Under the pieces are notes generated by a model, which was not told the DNA's origin, searched no databases, and saw only the letters and a list, made by a program, of their open reading frames with translations. The position numbers and the translations under genes were made by a program. Shown piece by piece: positions 26,099 through 34,267 of a stretch of 64,000 nucleotides of DNA. Each line of letters begins with the position of its first letter. Position 1 is the first letter of the stretch. Source of the DNA: Spirochaetia bacterium (GTDB lineage Bacteria > Spirochaetota > Spirochaetia > Treponematales > Rectinemataceae); contig JARKOY010000109.1 in the NCBI GenBank assembly GCA_029975555.1, positions 62,001 to 126,000 on the forward strand. The letters run 5' to 3'.

Positions 26099-26338
26099 AT
26101 GAAAGTACAGATTCTCGGTTCGGGATGCCCGAAGTGCAGGCTCCTCGAGCAGCACGCTCGCGAGGCGATCGCGGAGCTCGGCATCGCGGCTGATATCGAG
26201 AAGGTCACTGACATCGACGCGATCATGGGAATGGGAGTCATGATGACCCCGGCCCTCGCGGTGGACGGCCAGGTGAAGAGCATGGGGAGGGTTCTGACGA
26301 AGGATCAGATTGTTCCCTATCTTCAAGGAAAGAAGTGA
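26099..26338 (+). CDS. Thioredoxin-like small CxxC protein (redox-active disulfide protein 2)
   Basis: This 79-aa protein begins MKVQILGSGCPKCRLLEQHA with the active-site pair Cys10/Cys13. It ends in a thioredoxin-like fold with the cis-Pro region GVMMTPALAVDG. It belongs to the TM0996/MTH895-type family of minimal thioredoxins. Such genes often sit beside permeases of the ArsP/DUF318 type, as here. A thiol-handling role with the neighbouring exporter is plausible. GGAGG lies 5 bases before the chosen ATG. Confidence 0.88.
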   Translation: MKVQILGSGCPKCRLLEQHAREAIAELGIAADIEKVTDIDAIMGMGVMMTPALAVDGQVKSMGRVLTKDQIVPYLQGKK

Positions 26339-26339
26339 C

Positions 26340-26429
26340 ATGAGCAGAGCTGCCCGTGGGGCGGCGAGGAACGGCGCTCCGATCGGGAACGTCGCGGATC
26401 GATGTTTAGCTTTTGAGGTCAACGCATGA
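26340..26429 (+). CDS. Possible 29-codon coupling ORF
   Basis: The frame begins one base after the preceding stop and ends with a TGA that overlaps the ATG of the permease gene (ATGA). It encodes a basic, Ala/Arg-rich peptide starting MSRAARGAARNGAP. No ribosome binding site is visible. It could simply carry ribosomes across the 87-base gap. No homologue is recognised. Confidence 0.2.
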   Translation: MSRAARGAARNGAPIGNVADRCLAFEVNA

Positions 26430-27610
26430 GTAAGAAAGAGTGGTCTCCGAATGCAAGGCTCCTCGTGGTCTTTGGTGTCTTCCTTGCGGCGTATTTCATC
26501 CCGTGGGGCGCTCCGCGGGTTCTCGGCGCGACGAACGAAGCCTTTCTCATGCTCGGCGAGTATGCCCGACAGCACGTGCTTCTCTGCCTTGTCCCGGCGA
26601 TGTTCATCGCGGGGGCGATCACGGTTTTTCTCAACCAACAGGCGGTGATGCGTTACCTTGGCCCTGCTGCCAACCCTTTTATGGCGTATGGTGTTGCCTC
26701 TGTGTCGGGGGCGATCCTGGCGGTGTGCTCCTGCACGGTTCTGCCTATATTCAAAGGTATCTACAAGAAAGGCGCGGGCCTTGGTCCGGCGGTGGCCTTT
26801 CTCTACTCGGGTCCAGCGATCAACATCCTCGCGATCGTGCTTTCGGTCAAGGTTTTTGGCTGGAAGCTTGGGCTTGCGAGGGCGGTGGGCGCGATGTTGT
26901 TTTCGATCCTGATAGGGTTTGTCATGGCACTGATCTTTCGGAAAGAGGACAAACAGCGCGCCGCAGATGCCCGCATGTTCGCTGGATCCGACGAGAAGCC
27001 AGCACGGAGTCTCGGTCAGATGATCGTCTACATGGCGAGCATGATCGGCATCCTCGTCTTTGTGAACTGGGCGAATTCTAAGGGAGGCAGCGGCGCCTGG
27101 GACGCGATCTATTCGGTCAAGTACTGGATCACGGGGGCGTTCGCCCTTCTGCTCGGGTACAGCCTGATCAAGTGGTTCACGAAGGACGACCTGAAGGAAT
27201 GGCTGACCGCGACGCGGGATTTTGCCGTGCAGATTCTCCCGCTCTTGTTCGGCGGTGTCCTGGTCGCGGGCTTTCTGCTTGGGCGTCCGGGGCACGACGC
27301 GCTCATCCCCAGCGCGTGGATAGGGAGCCTCCTCGGTGGCAATTCGATTCTCTCCAACTTTTTCGCCTCTTTTGCGGGGGCGCTGATGTACTTCGCCACG
27401 CTCACGGAGATTCCTATTGTCCAGGGACTGCTCGGTGCAGGCATGGGGCAGGGGCCTGCGCTTGCGCTTCTTCTTGCGGGCCCGAGCCTCTCGCTGCCCT
27501 CGATACTCGTCATTGCGGGCGAGCTGGGTTGGAAGAAGACCTTGGTCTATGTCGGCCTCGTGGTTGTCTTGTCGACGCTCGCGGGCCTCGCGTTCGGGGT
27601 GATGGCCTGA
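26426..27610 (+). CDS. ArsP/DUF318-family permease
   Basis: This 394-aa membrane protein of the PF03773 permease family has 8-10 transmembrane segments. It shows the conserved AVCSCTVLPIFKGIYKKGAGLGPAVAFLYSGPAIN block (~103-137) and a repeated C-terminal half with TEIPIVQGLLGAGMGQGPALALLLAGPSLSLPS. Members export organoarsenicals or other soft metal compounds. The CSC cysteines near residue 106 and the adjacent CxxC protein fit thiol-dependent transport. The end overlaps the convergent DUF4105 gene by 64 bases. Confidence 0.85.
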   Translation: MSKKEWSPNARLLVVFGVFLAAYFIPWGAPRVLGATNEAFLMLGEYARQHVLLCLVPAMFIAGAITVFLNQQAVMRYLGPAANPFMAYGVASVSGAILAVCSCTVLPIFKGIYKKGAGLGPAVAFLYSGPAINILAIVLSVKVFGWKLGLARAVGAMLFSILIGFVMALIFRKEDKQRAADARMFAGSDEKPARSLGQMIVYMASMIGILVFVNWANSKGGSGAWDAIYSVKYWITGAFALLLGYSLIKWFTKDDLKEWLTATRDFAVQILPLLFGGVLVAGFLLGRPGHDALIPSAWIGSLLGGNSILSNFFASFAGALMYFATLTEIPIVQGLLGAGMGQGPALALLLAGPSLSLPSILVIAGELGWKKTLVYVGLVVVLSTLAGLAFGVMA

Positions 27611-28767
27611 GAGAGACATCGCACGCCCACCGCCAGGGCGACGATTCTGAGTTCGACTGGGATGTGCTGAAGCCCGAGTCCGCCTGTGGCGGCGCAGAGG
27701 AAGGCGAGGGCCGCGGTCAAGGCTGAGAGCGTCCTCGATGCGTGCGATTTTGGCGCGAGGCGGGAAACGATGAGCGCCGCCAGGGGGAGTGGATTGGCCC
27801 ACAAGAGGTTCAGGTTGCATGCGACTTCGGGGTAGCCGGCAGCAAGCCAGAAGAGGAGAATGCACGCGCCTGCGACGGTCGCCAACGCGAAAAGGGCGGC
27901 GTCGAAGATCAGCATCCTTTTTCCGACCGATGGGAATAGGGAGATGAGCGACACCGTGAGGATGAGGATGGATGTGGCCAGTGGTGTTATGCTCAGTGCC
28001 GGGACGGGCGCTTTTTTTGCCTGGAACACCACCGACGAGCTTTGTATGAATGGAACTTGTCCGGAGCGCCCGGCGACATTGGATGCCGCCGCCGTATCCA
28101 TCAGCTGTTTGGGTAGGAACAGCGGGGCAGTGTGGGGCTGGGGTCTATCTGCGATGGGGCCGAGGAGAAGATCGATGGTGGTGCGGAGCCAGGCGCTGTC
28201 TGCCATTGCTCGGTGGAGCTGATCCCGCAGCGTTGGTTGAGGCTGCGCCACATCCTTTCCCTCGAGAGAAACACAAAGAGGGGCTAAAAGCTCCCACACT
28301 CGCGTCGCGCAGTTGTCCGAGAAATAGCGATAATTGTAGATCCGATTTTCGGGGCGGATGTCGTGTTTCAGCGTGGACATGAGCGTGTCGATCTGGGCTG
28401 CGTCGAGGTTCAGCACTTGTTCGATGATGGTGCGATTCTCGACTTCGCTGTAGAAGGCGAAGCTCTCTTGGGTGTTTAAGGCGGCAACCATGAACTCCAT
28501 GTGGCCTGTCAGCATGCCCAGCACGAACCGCGCATCGAAGGGACGGACGGAGAGCCCATAATTGTAGAGTCTGTCCGTGCCTTTCTGTCGGTCTACGATG
28601 CGGATCGCGCTGTGGCCGAAGGCCGAGTAGAGGGAACGTCCGGGGAGTATGGTGATCAATGATACGGTGATCCCGTCGGAAGAGGCGGAAAAGATGGCAG
28701 CGGGGCGTGCGGCTACGACGGCTGCGAGGACTAATGCCAGGATGATACTGCGAGAGTTTTTGTACAC
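27547..28767 (-). CDS. DUF4105-domain membrane protein
   Basis: This 406-aa protein has an N-terminal signal or anchor (SRSIILALVLAAVVAARPAAIFSA). The DUF4105 domain follows (~30-210), with ITILPGRSLYSAFGHSAIRIVD, LYNYGLSV, and YRYFSDNCATRVWELL, whose His and Cys resemble a hydrolase-like active site. The C-terminal third holds four or five hydrophobic helices (from ~LSITPLATSILILTV). The function of the domain is not established. It is convergent with the ArsP-like gene and divergent from the metal regulator at 28948. Confidence 0.8.
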   Translation of the reverse strand: MYKNSRSIILALVLAAVVAARPAAIFSASSDGITVSLITILPGRSLYSAFGHSAIRIVDRQKGTDRLYNYGLSVRPFDARFVLGMLTGHMEFMVAALNTQESFAFYSEVENRTIIEQVLNLDAAQIDTLMSTLKHDIRPENRIYNYRYFSDNCATRVWELLAPLCVSLEGKDVAQPQPTLRDQLHRAMADSAWLRTTIDLLLGPIADRPQPHTAPLFLPKQLMDTAAASNVAGRSGQVPFIQSSSVVFQAKKAPVPALSITPLATSILILTVSLISLFPSVGKRMLIFDAALFALATVAGACILLFWLAAGYPEVACNLNLLWANPLPLAALIVSRLAPKSHASRTLSALTAALAFLCAATGGLGLQHIPVELRIVALAVGVRCLSQAITPNARPASVDKTTTRPT

Positions 28768-28867
28768 GTCAGCACTATATTCCTCTTAGAGGGGCAGATG
28801 CAAGCGCGTTTCTGAGTGCACTCCATAAAAGTGAGGAAGCGGGTTTCGATCTGCGCACGTTCTGTGC

Positions 28868-28936
28868 TTGACAGAATTGTAGAGATTTTATATTCTACAA
28901 TTAATCAATTGTTTAATTGATTAATTGTAGAATATA
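28868..28936 (+). promoter_or_regulatory. Promoter and operator of the metal-efflux operon
   Basis: TTGACA (28868-28873) is followed by TATATT or TATTCT as -10 (spacers 15 or 17). A perfect inverted repeat with 22-bp arms (28889-28910 and 28915-28936, loop GTTT) covers the start region. Three copies of the half-site AATTGTAGA/TTCTACAATT lie at 28875, 28893 and 28923. This fits binding by the ArsR-family repressor encoded next. Confidence 0.75.
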
Positions 28937-28947
28937 GAGGGGAAGCT

Positions 28948-29298
28948 ATGCCGGACGATATCTGCAGTCAATACAGCGTCAACTGTCGAGACCGCGCCGA
29001 GGCTCTGAAAGAATCGTTGCTTTCGGTCGCAGGGCTCTCCGAGCTGTACAAGGTCTTGGCCGACGAAACGCGCATCAAGATTCTCTATCTGCTTTCACAA
29101 GAAGAGTTGTGCGTCTGTGACCTGGCTTTTTTGCTCGATACGACGCTGCCCGTGATTTCTCACCACCTGCGCCTTCTCCGCGCGCTCAGGCTCGTGCGCA
29201 GTAGGCGGGAGGGGAAGATGGTTTTTTACCGCCTCGATGACGATCACGTCCTCGCCCTCATCGAGCAGGCGAAGGAACACTACATCGACAGAACTTGA
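28948..29298 (+). CDS. ArsR/SmtB-family metal-responsive repressor, CadC-like
   Basis: This 116-aa winged-helix repressor has the core LSELYKVLADETRIKILYLLS and ELCVCDLAFLLDTTLPVISHHLRLLRALRLVRSRREGKMVFYRL. Cys55 and Cys57 (CVC) together with N-terminal Cys6 and Cys13 match the alpha3N ligand set of CadC-type sensors of Cd/Pb/Zn. It derepresses when metal binds. The following P1B ATPase overlaps its stop region, so the two are co-transcribed. AGGGGA precedes the ATG. Confidence 0.92.
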   Translation: MPDDICSQYSVNCRDRAEALKESLLSVAGLSELYKVLADETRIKILYLLSQEELCVCDLAFLLDTTLPVISHHLRLLRALRLVRSRREGKMVFYRLDDDHVLALIEQAKEHYIDRT

Positions 29299-29312
29299 TA
29301 TGGAGCATTGAA

Positions 29313-31412
29313 ATGAAAAAGTACAAAATTAAAGGACTCGACTGCGCACAGTGCGCCAACGAGATAGAGTGCGCCCTTCAGAAGACGCCGGGGCTTGAAC
29401 GCACCCGTCTCAGCTTTGCGACGGAGACGATTGTTTTGGATTCTCGGCACGAGGACAGGGCGCGCGAGATCATCGGCCGGATGGAGCCTGGGGCGACCCT
29501 TGTTCCCTTCGAAGAAATCGTGGCTGAAGAGAAGGAAGGGGGCGTGGGCAAAGGGCAGCTGCTTCGCCTCATCGTCGCGACGGTCTTTTTCGCCGTAGGT
29601 TCGATCTTCAATCAGGCCTTGCACGATACTCCTTACTCCCTCGCCGAATACATTGTGCTGCTGTCGGCCTATCTCCTCGTGGGATGGCCCGTGCTCGCCT
29701 CGGCTTTCAAGAATACGGTGCGTGGACGGCTCTTCAACGAGACCTTCCTCATGAGCGTGGCGACGATCGGAGCAATCGCGATCCACCAGCTCCCCGACGC
29801 GGTCGGTGTGATGCTCTTTTACTCTGTCGGCGAATACCTCCAGGACAGGGCGGTCGATAGTTCGAAACGCTCGATTGCCTCACTCATGGACCTGCGCCCC
29901 GACTCGGCGAGGCTGATCGTGGACGGCGAACGACGGATCATCTCGCCTGTGGAGGCCAGTGTGGGCGACACAATTGAAGTGCTCCCCGGTGAGCGCATTC
30001 CCCTCGACGGCGAGGTGATCGAGGGCTCGTCCTCTGTCAACACATCCTCGCTCACCGGGGAGTCGGTGCCCCGGAGGGTCGAGTCAGGGAGCAAGGTTCT
30101 CGCTGGTTTCGTCAACGATGAGGGGCGCATCATCGTCAAGGTGGAAAAGAAGTTCGACCAGAGCACGGCGGCCAGGATTCTGGAACTTGTGGAGAACGCA
30201 GCCTCTCAAAAGGCGCCGACCGAGAAATTCATCACGCGCTTTGCCGCCGTCTACACGCCGGTCGTGGTCTCGATCGCCCTGCTCGTAGCATTCGTCCCGC
30301 CGATCTTCGTCCCTGGCGCAACGCTCAAGGAGTGGGCATACCGCGCCTTGGTCATGCTCGTCATCTCTTGCCCCTGCGCGCTCGTCGTCTCCATCCCCCT
30401 CGGATACTTCGGAGGAATCGGAAGGGCATCGCGCCACAAGCTCTTGATCAAAGGCTCGAACTACATCGATGCGCTCACGAGGGTCGACACGGTGGTCTTC
30501 GACAAGACCGGCACGTTGACTGAAGGCGTATTCGCCGTAGTGGATGTGGTCAGCCGCAATGGTTTTTCGAAAGAGGAACTTCTGGCGTGGGCGGCAGCCG
30601 CCGAATCGCGCTCCTCGCATCCAATCGCCCGTTCCATCAGAGAAGCGGCCGGAGAGAGTGTCCCCGTCGCTGAGGATATCCGCGAGGTCAAGGGCTACGG
30701 ACTTGTCGCCCGCGTCGGAGACCGGAGGATTGCAGTGGGCAATGACCGACTCCTCCACAGAGAAAACATCGTTCATACGGACTGCGATGTGGAGGGTACC
30801 ATCGTCTATGTCGCGGTGGACAATGTCTATGCCGGCTACATTGTCATATCGGACCGCATAAAAAAGGCCGCCGCGAAGACTGTCTCCGAGCTCAAGGCCC
30901 TCGGCGTCCGCACGGTGGCGATGCTCACCGGCGACGATGCCACCGTTGCCGCCCGCGTCGCGAACGAGATCGGCCTCGACGACTACAGGGCCGAACTTCT
31001 GCCCGACAGCAAGGTGTCGGTGCTGGAAGAGTTCATGAAGGACTCGAGGCGGAAGGGCGCAGTCGTGTTCGTCGGCGACGGCATGAATGACGCCCCTGTG
31101 CTTGTCCGCGCCGACGTCGGGTTCGCCATGGGTGGCCTTGGCTCGGACGCCGCGATCGAAGCCGCGGACGTCGTCGTCATGGACGATGATGTTGCGCGCG
31201 TCCCAATGGCGCTGAAAATCGCCTCGTTCACCCGGCGGATCGTCATCGAGAACATCGTGCTCGCCCTTGCGGTGAAAGGCATCTTCATCGCGCTCGGGGC
31301 TTTCGGCGCCGCGGATATGTGGGAGGCTGTGATCGCAGATGTCGGCGTCTCGCTCCTTGCGGTCCTCAATGCGCTGCGGACCGCAACATTTGATGCGTCG
31401 AAAGTTTTGTAG
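29313..31412 (+). CDS. P1B-type ATPase, Zn/Cd/Pb efflux
   Basis: This 699-aa heavy-metal ATPase has an N-terminal HMA domain with GLDCAQC (Cys11, Cys14) and eight predicted membrane helices. It has the actuator motif TGES (SLTGESVP), the metal-site CPC in SCPCALV (~352), the phosphorylation site DKTGT (~396), the HP locus SSHPIA, and GDGMNDAPVL (~587). The C-terminal ADVGVSLLAVLNALR Asp is typical of the Zn/Cd/Pb subgroup (ZntA/CadA). The start at 29313 has GGAG 7 bases upstream; an earlier in-frame start overlaps the repressor gene. Confidence 0.93.
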   Translation: MKKYKIKGLDCAQCANEIECALQKTPGLERTRLSFATETIVLDSRHEDRAREIIGRMEPGATLVPFEEIVAEEKEGGVGKGQLLRLIVATVFFAVGSIFNQALHDTPYSLAEYIVLLSAYLLVGWPVLASAFKNTVRGRLFNETFLMSVATIGAIAIHQLPDAVGVMLFYSVGEYLQDRAVDSSKRSIASLMDLRPDSARLIVDGERRIISPVEASVGDTIEVLPGERIPLDGEVIEGSSSVNTSSLTGESVPRRVESGSKVLAGFVNDEGRIIVKVEKKFDQSTAARILELVENAASQKAPTEKFITRFAAVYTPVVVSIALLVAFVPPIFVPGATLKEWAYRALVMLVISCPCALVVSIPLGYFGGIGRASRHKLLIKGSNYIDALTRVDTVVFDKTGTLTEGVFAVVDVVSRNGFSKEELLAWAAAAESRSSHPIARSIREAAGESVPVAEDIREVKGYGLVARVGDRRIAVGNDRLLHRENIVHTDCDVEGTIVYVAVDNVYAGYIVISDRIKKAAAKTVSELKALGVRTVAMLTGDDATVAARVANEIGLDDYRAELLPDSKVSVLEEFMKDSRRKGAVVFVGDGMNDAPVLVRADVGFAMGGLGSDAAIEAADVVVMDDDVARVPMALKIASFTRRIVIENIVLALAVKGIFIALGAFGAADMWEAVIADVGVSLLAVLNALRTATFDASKVL

Positions 31413-31424
31413 TAGAGTATTCTC

Positions 31425-32861
31425 ATGCTGATTACCGAGAAACGGCAGCTCGTTGAGTTGTTTGAGTCCCAGGCCAAGCGGCGCTGGGAGCTCGCCGCCA
31501 CGGGCCCTGCCGAGCGGATCGCTAAGCTGAATAGATTGCGCGCAGGGCTTCTGGCTCGGAGTGAGGAGCTCTACGCCGCGGTCAAGGCGGATTACGGCAA
31601 GCCGGCCTTCGAGGCGTGGCTCACCGAAATTTTCCCTTCGATTGAGGAAATAGACTGCGCGACGAAGCATCTGAAGGCATGGATGAAGGGGAGACGCGCG
31701 AAGAGGGCGCTGATTCTTCCCCTCGCCTCGACACGGGTGCGGTATGAGCCCAAGGGGCGCGTCCTCATCATGTCGCCGTGGAACTATCCCGTCCAGCTCC
31801 TCATCGCACCCCTCGTCGCTGCGGTGGCGGCCGGCAACTGCGTCATCGCAAAGCCGTCGAACAAGACGCCGCATACGGCGGCCTTCCTTGCAGACCTCAT
31901 AGGGAGCGTGTTCCCTCCAGAGGAAGTCGCCGTGGTCGAGGGGCCGGGAAGCACGGTCGGAGACTTTCTTCTCGAGCTCCCATTCGATCACATGTTCTTC
32001 ACAGGAAGCCCAGCGGTCGGGGTGAAGGTGGGGGAGGCGGCCGCGCGCGTGCACGCGGGGCTCACCCTCGAGCTGGGCGGCAAGTCGCCGACCATCCTCC
32101 TGCGGGGCGCGAACATGCGCCAGGCGGCCCGCCGCATCGCCTGGGGGAAATGCCTCAACGCGGGCCAGACCTGCATCGCCCCTGACTACCTCTTGTGTCC
32201 TTCCGAGCTTGTCGAGGACTTTGCGGCAGAAATGCGGCGGGCCGTGGAATCCTTTTACGGCAAGACAGAGGAAGCGCGCGCCGCCTCGCCCGATTTTGCG
32301 CGCATCGTGGACAAGGCCGCCTGCGCCCGCCTCGAGCGGCTCGTCGCAGACGCGATCTCCAGGGGGGCAAGGCTGGAATTCGGCGGCCGCTTCGATGTGG
32401 AGCAGCGCTACGCCGCCCCGACGCTGCTCACCGGCGTGCGGCCCGACATGGCCGTCATGGCGGAGGAGATTTTCGGACCGATCCTACCAGTTCTCTCCTA
32501 CGACTCGCTGGATGAGGCCGTCGACTTCATCAGGGCCAGGCCGAAACCGCTCGCCCTCTACATCCTCGGCCGCGACAAAAAGAGCGCGGAGCGCCTCATC
32601 GTCTCCACTACGTCGGGAAGCGCGGCGATCAACGACCTCCTCGTGCAGATCGAAAACCCCGATGCTCCCTTCGGTGGGGTTGGCATGAGCGGCACGGGCA
32701 ACTACCACGGCTTCTACGGCTTTAAGACCTTCTCCCACGAGCGCAATGTCCTGTACCAGGGGCCAGTGAGCGCTGCCGAGTGGTTCTACCCGCCTTACGG
32801 TACTCCAGTCCAAGAGCGGCTGCGAAGCGCTCTGAAAGCGGTCAAAAAGCTCAACAGGTGA
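31425..32861 (+). CDS. Aldehyde dehydrogenase, class 3-like
   Basis: This 478-aa NAD(P)-dependent dehydrogenase has MSPWNYPVQLLIAPL with Asn120, the cofactor loop FFTGSPAVGVKV, catalytic Glu216 in LTLELGGKSP and catalytic Cys250 in GQTCIAPDY. The short length and C-terminal LERNVLY-like block (SHERNVLYQGP) match class 3 (fatty or aromatic aldehyde) enzymes. It begins 12 bases after the metal ATPase but with only a weak ribosome site, so the linkage may be incidental. A 9-bp hairpin (CAACAGGTG / CACCTGTTG) spans its stop codon. Confidence 0.92.
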   Translation: MLITEKRQLVELFESQAKRRWELAATGPAERIAKLNRLRAGLLARSEELYAAVKADYGKPAFEAWLTEIFPSIEEIDCATKHLKAWMKGRRAKRALILPLASTRVRYEPKGRVLIMSPWNYPVQLLIAPLVAAVAAGNCVIAKPSNKTPHTAAFLADLIGSVFPPEEVAVVEGPGSTVGDFLLELPFDHMFFTGSPAVGVKVGEAAARVHAGLTLELGGKSPTILLRGANMRQAARRIAWGKCLNAGQTCIAPDYLLCPSELVEDFAAEMRRAVESFYGKTEEARAASPDFARIVDKAACARLERLVADAISRGARLEFGGRFDVEQRYAAPTLLTGVRPDMAVMAEEIFGPILPVLSYDSLDEAVDFIRARPKPLALYILGRDKKSAERLIVSTTSGSAAINDLLVQIENPDAPFGGVGMSGTGNYHGFYGFKTFSHERNVLYQGPVSAAEWFYPPYGTPVQERLRSALKAVKKLNR

Positions 32862-33020
32862 GCCCTGGCCGCAGCCACACCTGTTGCCTATAATCGCAAA
32901 CGTCACTTGCGTGTTCGGCGTTTCGGGCGCATACTGTCTCGTCGTGAAATGACTGTTTTCTGCGGTCTGATTCCATTTTGGAGGAAAGGCAGGCGGCAGT
33001 CTCGTCAACAGGAGGAGATA

Positions 33021-34262
33021 ATGAAAAAGAGTAGGCCGTGCGTATGTGTGCTCCTTGCTCTGCCCTTTGTCGTTCTGTGTGCATTGATTTTCGCCGCGGT
33101 GCCCGCGTGGGCGGATGATCCGGCTGGCCTTGTGCCCTCTGGGGCATTTGAGGGAGGTCAGGCATGGGGAAGTTCTGTCGGCGGATACCCAGTGCTCTCG
33201 CTCAAGGGCAGTTGGCATGAGATGGGACGGCAGTACGGTGGTCTCCTTTCGCCTCAGCTTCAGGAATTCTACATGGCGATCAAGGCCGATCTCGAGGCGC
33301 GCGGCCTTAGGCCCGAGCACCTCGAGGGGGTGCGAGAGATATTCGATACGTATTCCGATCCGATGAAGGAGCTTTTGCAGGGCATGTCGGAGACTTCCGG
33401 GCTCAGCCTTGAGGAGCACATCCTTCTTGAGACTTCCTTCTATATTTTGCCTGATCTTGTCATCGAACAGTCAAAGAAGGCGCCGTCGTGCAGCGGTATC
33501 GCGGTGGCCGCCCCGAGGACTGCCGATGGCAAGCTGTATTTTGCGCGCAACTGGGACATGACACAGACCGCGATGCGCCCTTATCTGAAATATCTCGCGC
33601 TCGTGGCCCTCAATCCCAACGATGGCTCGCTCGCCTTCGCCAACATCAGGCCCATCGGCCAGGTGTATGTGGAGACCGGCATCAACGAGAAAGGCATTCT
33701 CATCGAGGTGAACAACGGTGCAGGCTCGGACCCGACAGAGAACCCGGACGGCACATTCGTTCCTATCGAGCTCTTCAATCTCCTGAACGAATGTTCGGCA
33801 TTCGATGAAGTGATATCGAGGCTGAGGGCGGACAAGCTCGACGCTTCGTACCTGGTGCAGGTCGCGGACGCCGAAAGGGCGGTGTCCGTGGAAAAGCCGA
33901 CCTTCGACACTCACATCGTGGAGTTGAAAGACGGCGAACTCTATGCGCTCAACAATTTTGTCCAGCCCATACCGCCTGCATGGAAGGGTAGGATCAACGA
34001 GATTCCGGCGGGCTATCGCGACGACCGCCAGCCCGTCCTGAACGCGATCTTCGCCAGCGACGAGTGGAATGGTCATGTCACGCTTGAATCGGTAAAGGCC
34101 ATGATGGAAAAGACGATCGACAAGGGTGGGCCCGTTGTCGAAGGCCCCTTCGGCACGGTCGTGCAGGTGATCGTCGTTCCTGCGGATTCCGTGGTGCTGT
34201 TCAGGGCATGGGGATATTCAGGCTGGGCCCAGGTGAATCTGACCGATCTGTTCAGGAGGTGA
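33021..34262 (+). CDS. Exported C45-like (acyltransferase/amidohydrolase) protein
   Basis: This 413-aa Ntn-hydrolase-fold protein has a signal peptide (MKKSRPCVCVLLALPFVVL...VPAWA). The core motif PSCSGIAVAAPRTADGKLYFARNWDM is typical of the AAT/C45 family, with Cys157 as likely nucleophile after cleavage, followed by INEKGILIEVNNGAG. The upstream WHEMGRQYGGLL block (~65-76) is also conserved. Family members process acyl-amino acids or phospholipid-like amides. GGAGGAG lies close before the ATG. The next gene starts 5 bases after its stop, so both exported proteins are co-expressed. Confidence 0.83.
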   Translation: MKKSRPCVCVLLALPFVVLCALIFAAVPAWADDPAGLVPSGAFEGGQAWGSSVGGYPVLSLKGSWHEMGRQYGGLLSPQLQEFYMAIKADLEARGLRPEHLEGVREIFDTYSDPMKELLQGMSETSGLSLEEHILLETSFYILPDLVIEQSKKAPSCSGIAVAAPRTADGKLYFARNWDMTQTAMRPYLKYLALVALNPNDGSLAFANIRPIGQVYVETGINEKGILIEVNNGAGSDPTENPDGTFVPIELFNLLNECSAFDEVISRLRADKLDASYLVQVADAERAVSVEKPTFDTHIVELKDGELYALNNFVQPIPPAWKGRINEIPAGYRDDRQPVLNAIFASDEWNGHVTLESVKAMMEKTIDKGGPVVEGPFGTVVQVIVVPADSVVLFRAWGYSGWAQVNLTDLFRR

Positions 34263-34267
34263 GTCCG

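Noticed and set aside
25757-27865. A 702-codon open frame on the minus strand across frlR, the CxxC protein and the permease
   Set aside because: It is antisense to three well-supported genes. Its translation is rich in Arg, His, Pro and Asp without any domain, as expected from the mirror frame of GC-rich coding DNA.
30084-32054. A 656-codon open frame on the minus strand opposite the P1B ATPase and the aldehyde dehydrogenase
   Set aside because: It is antisense to two genes with clear catalytic motifs. Its composition is Arg/His/Asp-rich low complexity with no domain or ribosome binding site.
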